32,152 bases of DNA from Betaproteobacteria bacterium (lineage in GTDB: Bacteria; Pseudomonadota; Gammaproteobacteria; Burkholderiales; Rhodocyclaceae), in the NCBI GenBank assembly GCA_020621405.1, contig JAHRYN010000012.1:1-32152 (forward strand), in the 5' to 3' direction. The notes beneath the pieces were generated by a model that searched no databases, had not been told where the DNA came from, and saw nothing but the letters and a program-made list of their open reading frames with translations. A program made the translations under genes and the position numbers. This document shows positions 25,827-32,152 of the stretch, piece by piece (the first letter of the stretch is position 1; each line of letters begins with the position of its first letter).

Positions 25827-25857
25827 TTGACCCGTACCCCGCATATGGGTCCATGAT
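25827..25857 (+). promoter_or_regulatory. MerR/CueR-type promoter upstream of the copper chaperone gene
   Basis: -35 TTGACC (25827-25832), a 19-base spacer, and -10 CATGAT (25852-25857). The long 19-base spacer is diagnostic of MerR-family activators and contains the dyad GACCC-N-TA-N7-TA-N-GGGTC (25829-25851). It points toward the CopZ-like gene; the copA side has a poorer -10. No cueR gene is in the window. Confidence 0.6.
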
Positions 25858-25890
25858 CGGGGGTTTCCATTCCGTTGCAAGGGGTTTCAG

Positions 25891-26082
25891 ATGATCGAGT
25901 TCACCATTCCGGACATGACCTGCGGCCATTGCGCCGGCCGCATCCGTACCGCAGTCGCTGAAGTCGATGCCAAGGCGAATGTCGACATCGATCTCGCCAG
26001 CCACACGGTTCGCATCACTTCGTCGCGCGACGAGACGCTGTTCCGCGAGGCGCTGTCGGACGCAGACTATCCGCCGGACTGA
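25891..26082 (+). CDS. CopZ-like heavy-metal-associated (HMA) chaperone
   Basis: 63 residues from ATG 25891; AAGGGG lies 6 bases upstream. A single HMA domain with MTCGHC (9-14) supplies the two Cys ligands; the usual ferredoxin-like pattern follows ([20 protein letters not shown], ending DADYPPD). Cytoplasmic Cu(I) carriers of this kind pass copper to CopA. The variant GHC instead of ASC separates it from the CopA domains. It is divergent from copA with 150 bases between, and carries the MerR-type promoter. Confidence 0.88.
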   Translation: MIEFTIPDMTCGHCAGRIRTAVAEVDAKANVDIDLASHTVRITSSRDETLFREALSDADYPPD

Positions 26083-26115
26083 ACCGGCGGTATCCATGCC
26101 GCACGATCAAGCATT

Positions 26116-26235
26116 TCAGTGATGGTCGTGCGCACCGCCGGCCGGCTTGCGCACCCGCACCTCGACATCCTGCGCAGGCAGCTGCATGCGCGGCATGGTC
26201 AAAGCGCCGTGGTCGTGACCGGCTGATGGCTTCAC
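26116..26235 (-). CDS. Possible small His-rich protein or gene remnant
   Basis: GTG 26235 to TGA 26116 encodes 39 residues beginning MKPSAGHDHG and ending AGGAHDHH, with His clusters at both ends and a Val/Arg middle (VEVRVRKP). GGAAGG lies directly before the GTG with spacing that is too short. It converges on the CopZ-like gene, so a metal-binding role would suit the site, but it could equally be the tail of a lost copper gene cut by the REP array that starts 22 bases upstream. Not recognised as a known family. Confidence 0.3.
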   Translation of the reverse strand: MKPSAGHDHGALTMPRMQLPAQDVEVRVRKPAGGAHDHH

Positions 26236-26256
26236 CCCTTCCGCCGCCACACGACC

Positions 26257-26557
26257 GCATCGCGACCATGGGTCGCTCCTACAAAACCGTGACCCAGCAT
26301 CCCCTGTAGGAGCGAGCCATGCTCGCGATAACCCCACGTCAAACCCACGCCCACCGCCGATCCACGCCCGCATCACGACCACAGGTCGCTCCTGCAAAAC
26401 CGTGACCCAGCACCCCCTGTAGGAGCGAGCCATGCTCGCGATAACCCCACGCCAAATCCGCGCCAGCCGCCGACCCACGACCGCATCGCGACCATGGGTC
26501 GCTCCTACAAAACCGCGACGCCTTCCTCGTAGGAGCGAGCCATGCTCGCTCCTACAG
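26257..26557. repeat. REP array of three inverted pairs
   Basis: The gap between the CopZ-like gene and rfbC holds three paired units with a period of about 113 bases: inverted elements at 26257-26283, 26369-26396 and 26482-26509, each followed by a direct element at 26305-26330, 26418-26442 and 26529-26555. The direct elements have stem GCGAGC/GCTCGC; the inverted ones have GCGACC/GGTCGC, a compensated change. Spacers in the first two pairs share AAACCGTGACCCAGCA. Confidence 0.9.
26529..26555. terminator. Perfect REP palindrome at the end of rfbC
   Basis: GTAGGAGCGAGC-CAT-GCTCGCTCCTAC: 12-bp arms with a 3-base loop. The rfbC stop TAG (26554-26552) lies inside the right arm. A likely end or 3' stabiliser of the rfb transcript. 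Confidence 0.6.
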
Positions 26558-27094
26558 AACCTCGCACTGGGCCAGCGGCTTGCCGGCCAGGTCCTTGGCC
26601 GACAGCAGCGGGTCGCCATCAAGCGGCCAGGCGACGCCCACCGTCGGGTCGTTCCACGCCAGGCTGCGTTCGTACTCCGGCGCGTAGTAGTCGGTCGTTT
26701 TGTACAGAAAATCGGCTGAATCGCTCATCACGTAGAAACCGTGCGCGAAGCCGGGCGGTACCCAGAACTGGCGATGGTTCTCGCCACTGAGTTCGACCCC
26801 GTGCCAGCGACCGAAGGTGGGCGAACCGCGCCGCAGATCGACCGCGACGTCGAACACCCGGCCCTGCACCACGCGCACCAGCTTGCCCTGCGGCTGTTTC
26901 ACCTGGTAATGCAGCCCGCGCAGCACACCGCGCTGCGAACGCGAGTGGTTGTCCTGCACGAACGGCACGTCCAGCCCGGTCGCGTCCCGGAAGGCCCGCG
27001 CATTGAAGCTTTCCATGAAGAAGCCGCGCGCGTCGCCGAACACCTTCGGTTCGAGCACGAGCAGGCCGGCGATGCCGGTCTCGATCACGTTCAT
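26552..27094 (-). CDS. rfbC: dTDP-4-dehydrorhamnose 3,5-epimerase
   Basis: 180 residues from ATG 27094 (MNVIETGIAGLLVLEPKVFG). A GTG at 27100 also opens the frame, but AGGA (27105-27102) is spaced 7 bases from the ATG and only 1 from the GTG. Family motifs: DARGFFMESFN, FVQDNHSRSQRGVLRGLHYQ with the catalytic His, and FWVPPGFAHGFYV. It epimerises C3 and C5 of the 4-keto sugar, the third step to dTDP-L-rhamnose. Last gene of the operon; the rfbA stop TGA overlaps its ribosome site. Its stop codon is part of a REP palindrome, so the C-terminus (QCEVL) may have been reset by REP insertion. Confidence 0.93.
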   Translation of the reverse strand: MNVIETGIAGLLVLEPKVFGDARGFFMESFNARAFRDATGLDVPFVQDNHSRSQRGVLRGLHYQVKQPQGKLVRVVQGRVFDVAVDLRRGSPTFGRWHGVELSGENHRQFWVPPGFAHGFYVMSDSADFLYKTTDYYAPEYERSLAWNDPTVGVAWPLDGDPLLSAKDLAGKPLAQCEVL

Positions 27095-27104
27095 CGTCAC
27101 GTCC

Positions 27105-27986
27105 TCAGAACACTTTCTCGTCGACGATGCGCTGCAGATACTGACCGTAGCCGCTCTTGGCCAGCGGGGCAGCCAGTCGTCTGAGCTGATCGGCGTCGAT
27201 CCAGCCCTGGCGCCAGGCGATTTCCTCCGGGCAGGAAATCTTCAGGCCCTGGCGCTTTTCCAGCGTCTGGATGAACTGGGCGGCATCGATCAGCGAGTCG
27301 TGCGTGCCGGTGTCGAGCCAGGCGTGGCCGCGGCCCATCACCTGCACGTCGAGTGCGCCGCGTTCCAGATACACACGGTTCAGGTCCGTGATTTCCAGTT
27401 CGCCGCGCGGCGACGGCTTCAGCGATTTCGCGATATCGACGACCTGCTGGTCGTAGAAGTACAGACCGGTCACCGCGTATCGGCTGCGCGGCTTGGCCGG
27501 CTTCTCTTCCAGGCTGATCGCGCGTCCGTTGGCATCGAATTCGACCACGCCGTAGCGCTCCGGATCGGTCACCGGATAGGCGAACACCGTGGCGCCGCTG
27601 GTGCGCGCGCTGGCCGCCTTCAGGTCGTCGGCGAATTCATGCCCGTAGAACAGGTTGTCGCCGAGCACCAGCGCCGAGGGCGCGTCGCCGACAAAGTCCT
27701 CGCCGATGAGGAAGGCCTGCGCCAGACCGTCCGGGCTGGGCTGCACCGCGTATTCGATGTTCATGCCCCAGTTCGCGCCATCGCCCAGCAGCGTCTCGAA
27801 ACGCGGCGTGTCCTGTGGCGTCGAGATGATCAGCACGTCCCGTATGCCCGCCAGCATCAATGTGCTCAGCGGGTAGTAGATCATCGGCTTGTCGTAGACC
27901 GGCATCAGCTGCTTCGATACCGCGATGGTGACCGGGTGCAGCCGGGTGCCCGAGCCCCCGGCCAGAACGATGCCCTTGCGTGTCAT
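27105..27986 (-). CDS. rfbA: Glucose-1-phosphate thymidylyltransferase
   Basis: 293 residues from ATG 27986, with AGGAG 8 bases upstream. The nucleotidyltransferase signature [16 protein letters not shown] is at residues 5-20, with [42 protein letters not shown] and [10 protein letters not shown] following, all typical of RmlA/RfbA. It joins dTTP and glucose-1-phosphate to give dTDP-glucose, the first step of the rhamnose pathway. Length is normal for the family. It is third in the order rfbB-rfbD-rfbA-rfbC and lies 55 bases after rfbD. Confidence 0.95.
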   Translation of the reverse strand: MTRKGIVLAGGSGTRLHPVTIAVSKQLMPVYDKPMIYYPLSTLMLAGIRDVLIISTPQDTPRFETLLGDGANWGMNIEYAVQPSPDGLAQAFLIGEDFVGDAPSALVLGDNLFYGHEFADDLKAASARTSGATVFAYPVTDPERYGVVEFDANGRAISLEEKPAKPRSRYAVTGLYFYDQQVVDIAKSLKPSPRGELEITDLNRVYLERGALDVQVMGRGHAWLDTGTHDSLIDAAQFIQTLEKRQGLKISCPEEIAWRQGWIDADQLRRLAAPLAKSGYGQYLQRIVDEKVF

Positions 27987-28041
27987 GGGTAGTACTCCTG
28001 ATATCGGTAAGTTCTTGTTCGGCCGTCGGCGGTTCAGCCGC

Positions 28042-28935
28042 TCAAAGAATTTCGGCCAGCATGCGATCGACGCCCTGCTGCCAGTGCGGCAGCACCAGTC
28101 CGAAGGCTTCGCACAGCCGGCGCGTGTCAAGACGTGAATTGAGCGGGCGCACAGCCGGCGTCGGATAGTCGGTGGTCGGGATCGGCACGATGGCGTCGTC
28201 GGCAACGCGGATGTCGTGGCCCGCTGCGCGGGCACGCGCGATCACATGACGCGCGTAGCCATGCCAGGACGTTTCGCCTGCCGCGACGCAGTGGTACAGG
28301 CCAGCCAGTTCGGGCTGCACGCGCAGCGTGCGCACCGCATGCGCGGTGACGTCGGCCAGCAGTTCGGCCCCGGTGGGCGCGCCGATCTGGTCGGCAATGA
28401 CCGTCAGCCGTTCGCGTTCCTTCGCCAGCCGGAGCATGGTGCGCGCGAAGTTGCCACCGCGTGCGGCGTAGACCCAGCTGGTGCGCAGGATGAGATGCGT
28501 GGCACCCGATGCCGCAATCGCCCGTTCGCCTTCGAGCTTGGTCCGGCCATAGACGCTCAGCGGATTCGTCGGCGCATCCTCGGCTCTGGCGACGTCACCA
28601 CTGCCGTCGAACACGTAGTCGGTCGAGTAATGAACCAGATGCGCGCCCAGCGCCCGGGCTTCCTGCGCGATGCGTCCGGGTGTGACCGCATTGATCAGGC
28701 GCACCAGGTCCGGTTCGCTTTCGGCGCGATCCACGGCGGTGTGTGCAGCGGCATTCACGATGAGGTCGGGAGCGACCGTGCGCACCGTGGCGGCAACGGC
28801 CTCCGGCTGGCTGAAGTCGCCGCACAGCCCGTCACTGCTGTCGAAATCGAGTGCAACCAACTCGCCCAGCGGCGCCAGCGCACGCTGCAGTTCCCAGCCG
28901 ACCTGACCGCCCTTGCCGAGCAGCAGTATCTTCAT
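28042..28935 (-). CDS. rfbD: dTDP-4-dehydrorhamnose reductase
   Basis: 297 residues from ATG 28935. The Rossmann motif [10 protein letters not shown] is at 8-17, followed by [21 protein letters not shown] and the catalytic YGRTKLEGE (YxxxK), then LRTSWVYA. It reduces the 4-keto group with NAD(P)H to give dTDP-L-rhamnose, the last step. Its ATG overlaps the rfbB stop by 4 bases (28932-28935), which indicates translational coupling. Confidence 0.95.
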   Translation of the reverse strand: MKILLLGKGGQVGWELQRALAPLGELVALDFDSSDGLCGDFSQPEAVAATVRTVAPDLIVNAAAHTAVDRAESEPDLVRLINAVTPGRIAQEARALGAHLVHYSTDYVFDGSGDVARAEDAPTNPLSVYGRTKLEGERAIAASGATHLILRTSWVYAARGGNFARTMLRLAKERERLTVIADQIGAPTGAELLADVTAHAVRTLRVQPELAGLYHCVAAGETSWHGYARHVIARARAAGHDIRVADDAIVPIPTTDYPTPAVRPLNSRLDTRRLCEAFGLVLPHWQQGVDRMLAEIL

Positions 28936-30005
28936 GCGCAGGCATCCTGGTTGCCGTACTGCTTGCTGACCCAGTCACGGTAGCCGCCGCTGAGCACGTT
29001 CTGCACCCAGGGCTGGTTGTCCAGATACCAGCGTACGGTCTTGCGGATGCCGGTCTCGAACGTTTCCGCCGGCCGCCAGCCCAGTTCGCGTTCGACCTTG
29101 CGTGCATCGATCGCGTAGCGGCGGTCGTGACCGGGACGATCGGTCACGTAGGTGATCAGCCGCTCGTACGGGCCTGCCGCATCCGGCCGCATCTCGTCGA
29201 GCAGCGCGCACACGGTCTTCACGATGTCGATGTTCGGCTTCTCGTTCCAGCCACCGATGTTGTAGGTCTCGCCCAGCCGACCTCGCGCGAGCACTTCGCG
29301 GATGGCCGAGCAGTGGTCCTTCACGTACAGCCAGTCGCGGATCTGCCGGCCGTCGCCATACACCGGCAGCGGCTTGCCGGCCAGCGCGTTGACGATGAGC
29401 AGCGGGATCAGCTTCTCCGGGAAGTGATACGGGCCGTAGTTGTTCGAGCAGTTGGTGGTGAGTACCGGCAGCCCGTAGGTGTGGTGCCAGGCGCGCACCA
29501 GATGGTCGCTCGCCGCCTTGCTGGCCGAGTACGGACTGTTCGGTTCGTACGCATGTGTTTCGGTGAAGGGGGCGTCATCCGGACCGAGCGAACCATAGAC
29601 TTCGTCGGTGCTGACGTGGTGGAAGCGGAAGGCCGCCTTCTCCCCGGTTTCAAGGGCACTCCAGTAGCCGCGCGCCGCTTCGAGCAGCGTGAAGGTGCCG
29701 GTGACGTTGGTCTGCATGAATTCGCCCGGGCCATGGATCGAGCGATCGACATGCGACTCGGCCGCAAAGTGCACGATGGCGCGCGGACGGTGCTCGGCCA
29801 GCAGGCGATCGACCAGATCCCGGTCACAGATGTCGCCATGCACGAACACGTGACGCGCATCGCCTTCCAGCGAGGCGAGATTCTCGCGGTTGCCCGCGTA
29901 GGTCAGCGCATCGAGATTGACCACAGGCTCGTCATTCGAAGCCAGCCAGTCCAGGACGAAGTTGCTGCCGATGAAACCGGCTCCGCCGGTTACCAGGATT
30001 GTCAT
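28932..30005 (-). CDS. rfbB: dTDP-glucose 4,6-dehydratase
   Basis: 357 residues from ATG 30005. The NAD-binding motif [11 protein letters not shown] is at 6-16; then [20 protein letters not shown] with the Asp-Glu catalytic pair, and [12 protein letters not shown] with the active Tyr and Lys. It converts dTDP-glucose to the 4-keto-6-deoxy sugar, the second step of the pathway, in the cytoplasm. First gene of the rfbBDAC operon. No clear ribosome site is seen; the 93-base gap to the upstream AsmA-like gene includes a possible -10 (TAAAGT on the minus strand). The product would feed O-antigen or exopolysaccharide synthesis, whose genes are not in the window. Confidence 0.95.
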   Translation of the reverse strand: MTILVTGGAGFIGSNFVLDWLASNDEPVVNLDALTYAGNRENLASLEGDARHVFVHGDICDRDLVDRLLAEHRPRAIVHFAAESHVDRSIHGPGEFMQTNVTGTFTLLEAARGYWSALETGEKAAFRFHHVSTDEVYGSLGPDDAPFTETHAYEPNSPYSASKAASDHLVRAWHHTYGLPVLTTNCSNNYGPYHFPEKLIPLLIVNALAGKPLPVYGDGRQIRDWLYVKDHCSAIREVLARGRLGETYNIGGWNEKPNIDIVKTVCALLDEMRPDAAGPYERLITYVTDRPGHDRRYAIDARKVERELGWRPAETFETGIRKTVRWYLDNQPWVQNVLSGGYRDWVSKQYGNQDACA

Positions 30006-30098
30006 GATTCATGCACTCGTGCGATTCCGGAAGCCGATACTTTACGCGGCATGGATGACGTTACGAAGTGCAGCTTGCACACCCGGTGCTTGTCAGGT

Positions 30099-31895
30099 CT
30101 AGTGCAGGAGCTTCACCACCGGATCGGCGTACGGCCCCTCGATGCTGACCGGCGCCCGCACCGAGGTTGCCGTTCCCTGGAGGCTGACATCGAGCTGACC
30201 GCCGATACGCCCGTCGGACAGCCGCATGGTGCCCAAGGCCCCCACCAGCCCCGATTCCATCACCATCTGCGACAGCGACAGGCCGCTGGCGTCTGCGGCC
30301 ATCTGACCGTCAAGATGATCGAAACGCGTGCTGCCGCCGCGCACACCGTCGGCACGCGGAATGCGTACCGCCTGCACCAGATCGACGCGTTCTATCTGGC
30401 CGCGCTGCACGCCGAATTTGCCACTGGCGCGCAGGCTGTGCTGCAGCGCCTCCAGTTCGTTCCCCTGACCGCTGATGTCGATCGACATCGAAAGATCTCC
30501 GGTCAGACGCAGCGTGGGCGCGAACACCTTGGTCAGTCCGGCAAGCCCGAGACGTGAGGTCACGACCTGTCCGTCCAGGCGGACCGGGTCTCCCCAGTTC
30601 AGCGCCAGCCGACCGGTGGCATAGCCGTCGTAGAGCTTGATGTCGAGCTTGTCGAATTGCAGGCGCTGGCTGTTCAGCGTTCCGGTCGCCTCGAGCACGT
30701 CGAACAGCATCGACGGCGTCCCTGGCGTCTGCCAGCCGAGCGCAGTCAGCGACACTGTCCAGATGCCGCCATCGATCGCTCCATGCACCTTGAGCGCGCC
30801 GTCCGCACTCCCCAGCGACAAGGCGGTCAGCGCGCCGTCGTCATTGATGTTCAGCGTACCGTTCAGGCCGCCGAGTGCACCGTCGAGCAGCAGCAGGCTC
30901 GAATCGACCACGTTCACCCGTTCGACCTTGACCCAGCGCGACGCCCAGTTGATCGCCTGCCGGCGCGACAGTTCGGGCAGGAACGCGACATTCAGACCGG
31001 CCCTTTCGATGCGCAGTTCACGCATCACCGTGCGTTCGGAAAAGATCGTCGAAATGCGCGGGATCAGCTTGACTGTCCCGATCTCCAGCTGCCCCGAGGA
31101 ACCGGCCGTCAGCCGCTCCAGCGCAATCGAAGGCTCCGGAAACAGGCTGGGCGAGATGGAACCGATGTGAACCGGCTGCCCCAACAGTTCGGTCGCCAGC
31201 TGTTCGATATGCGGAAGATGGCGACCATACGGATAGAAGAAAAACAGTCCGACCGCCAGCCCGACCAGCACTGCCAGCGTCACGAACACCTTCTTCCAGA
31301 CGGAACTCGGCGGCCCCTTGCGGTCTGCACCGCTGACACGGCCAGCGAACAGGTCGAACACCCGTTTCAGCGGACCCGCCGGCTGCTCGACCGGTGCTGC
31401 ATCACTGTTGGCGGAAATCATCGCCCTGCGTATCGCGCTGCGCACATCTTCCGCACCCGGCTGAACCACGGGTGCCGCCACCGTCGGTGCCGGCGTCGGC
31501 GCAGACAATTCCGGCAAGGCCCTGGCGAATTCCTCGATCTCGGGCGATTCCTTCGCCGACGAGCGTTCATGCGCGCGGCGGATATCGTCCGCCACTGGCG
31601 TGATCGGCTGGCTGATCAGATCCTCGATATCCACCATCATCGAAGACAGTTCCGATCTGTCCTCTTCCGATTCCTGGTGCGGCGAATCGACGCGCCGGAC
31701 CAGACCGCGGTGTTCGAGCTCGCCAACCAGGCCCTCCACGATCAGCGGATCGCCAAACTGCTGCGCAAGACTGCCTACTGGCGTGCGGCCATCGATCATG
31801 ATCAGCACGGAGCGCAGGTTGCGCTGGACGATGGTGCGCTTGGTCACCGCGTCCTCGCCTGCTTCCGTTTTTATATAAACCGCATTTTCGTTCAT
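30099..31895 (-). CDS. Membrane protein: helical cytoplasmic domain fused to AsmA-like periplasmic domain
   Basis: 598 residues from ATG 31895 (MNENAVYIKTEAGEDAVTKR). An upstream ATG at 31943 adds 16 unlikely residues. Residues about 15-70 (LRSVLIMIDGRTPVGSLAQQ, then ELEHRGLVRRVD) resemble a small winged-helix unit. A disordered acidic and Pro/Ala-rich linker follows (70-200). One transmembrane helix spans about 203-221 (VFVTLAVLVGLAVGLFFFYP). The rest is an AsmA/DUF748-like beta-rich region with the usual VHIGSISPSLFPEPSIALERL opening and a C-terminal AsmA-type domain ending IEGPYADPVVKLLH. AsmA proteins affect outer-membrane lipid supply; the role here is not shown. It lies directly upstream of rfbB on the same strand. 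Confidence 0.78.
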   Translation of the reverse strand: MNENAVYIKTEAGEDAVTKRTIVQRNLRSVLIMIDGRTPVGSLAQQFGDPLIVEGLVGELEHRGLVRRVDSPHQESEEDRSELSSMMVDIEDLISQPITPVADDIRRAHERSSAKESPEIEEFARALPELSAPTPAPTVAAPVVQPGAEDVRSAIRRAMISANSDAAPVEQPAGPLKRVFDLFAGRVSGADRKGPPSSVWKKVFVTLAVLVGLAVGLFFFYPYGRHLPHIEQLATELLGQPVHIGSISPSLFPEPSIALERLTAGSSGQLEIGTVKLIPRISTIFSERTVMRELRIERAGLNVAFLPELSRRQAINWASRWVKVERVNVVDSSLLLLDGALGGLNGTLNINDDGALTALSLGSADGALKVHGAIDGGIWTVSLTALGWQTPGTPSMLFDVLEATGTLNSQRLQFDKLDIKLYDGYATGRLALNWGDPVRLDGQVVTSRLGLAGLTKVFAPTLRLTGDLSMSIDISGQGNELEALQHSLRASGKFGVQRGQIERVDLVQAVRIPRADGVRGGSTRFDHLDGQMAADASGLSLSQMVMESGLVGALGTMRLSDGRIGGQLDVSLQGTATSVRAPVSIEGPYADPVVKLLH

Positions 31896-32051
31896 GGATG
31901 AGCGCTGGCCGGGTTGCACCCCGCCTCGGCGGGCGGACTGCAACGGAATGGTTCAGGGAAGGACTTTGTCGCCTTCCGGTGACGAGATCATAAATCGATA
32001 GCGCCGCGCCGTGGCGCAGAGTGAACACGGAGAAAATCACGTATCAAACGC

Positions 32052-32080
32052 TTGACGGACGTCGGCTCACCGCCTATTAT
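32052..32080 (+). promoter_or_regulatory. Sigma-70 promoter of the tRNA-Asn gene
   Basis: TTGACG (32052-32057), a 17-base spacer and TATTAT (32075-32080). A GC-rich stretch CGCGCCC follows, as in stringently controlled stable RNA promoters. The tRNA begins 14 bases after the -10. Confidence 0.8.
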
Positions 32081-32094
32081 CGCGCCCTCTTTGT

Positions 32095-32152
32095 TCCCCG
32101 ATAGCTCAGTCGGTAGAGCGCCGGACTGTTAATCCGTAGGTCCCTGGTTCGA
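32095..32152 (+). tRNA. tRNA-Asn (GTT), 3' end outside the window
   Basis: TCCCCGA acceptor strand, D-arm GCTCAGTCGGTAGAGC, anticodon arm CCGGA-CTGTTAA-TCCGT... with anticodon GTT at 32128-32130, and the start of the T-arm (CCTGGTTCGA). The sequence closely follows E. coli tRNA-Asn. About 18 bases are missing. Confidence 0.93.

Noticed and set aside
26257-26557. Regular 113-base repeats as a CRISPR array
   Set aside because: The units are palindromic REP pairs with repeated, not unique, spacers and no cas genes nearby.
26116-26622. Full 168-codon minus-strand frame across the REP array
   Set aside because: Most of it translates REP units and spacers; only the last 39 codons are considered as a possible gene.

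Overview
The window is GC-rich chromosomal DNA from a Gram-negative bacterium, most likely a betaproteobacterium. The evidence is the DUF2189/DUF2788 membrane pair, an rmlBDAC operon, a flagellar sigma-28 promoter, a Pho box, REP-type intergenic repeats and strong third-position GC bias. Placement near Rhodocyclales or Burkholderiales is inference from gene content; no marker gene settles it. No phage, IS element or CRISPR array was seen.

Left part (1-5100): two tandem copies of a two-gene operon, each a DUF6502 gene followed by an exported DUF5666 gene, all on the minus strand. Copy 1 runs off the left edge. Its DUF5666 protein carries a C-terminal tail that copy 2 lacks, built of 11-residue repeats that change into a pure EKADKV hexapeptide array. 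Between the operons, on the opposite strand, lies a small secreted Glu/Lys repeat protein. Both operons share a promoter element at the same distance from the start codon, and the DUF6502 genes share long stretches of identical DNA while the DUF5666 partners have diverged. This is the least explained and most interesting part of the window.

Middle part (5168-20494): mostly housekeeping and accessory genes. These are a ClC chloride/proton antiporter, a gamma-glutamyltransferase-family enzyme, the ribosome-assembly GTPase YlqF, a PhoD phosphatase with a Pho box, an M61 aminopeptidase, a beta-carbonic anhydrase with a TTG start, a PhoA-type alkaline phosphatase, a type II cation P-type ATPase, a PRMT-like methyltransferase and a DUF2189-DUF2788 membrane pair. 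The ylqF 3' end has been duplicated in tandem together with REP elements.

Right part (20495-32152): a long divergent region with hairpins and a FliA-type promoter leads to a chemotaxis receptor of unusual topology. A copper module follows (CopA and a CopZ-like chaperone, divergent around a MerR-type promoter), then a REP array that supplies the rfbC stop codon, the dTDP-L-rhamnose operon rfbBDAC, a membrane protein joining a helical cytoplasmic domain to an AsmA-like periplasmic domain, and the first 58 bases of a tRNA-Asn gene with a strong promoter.
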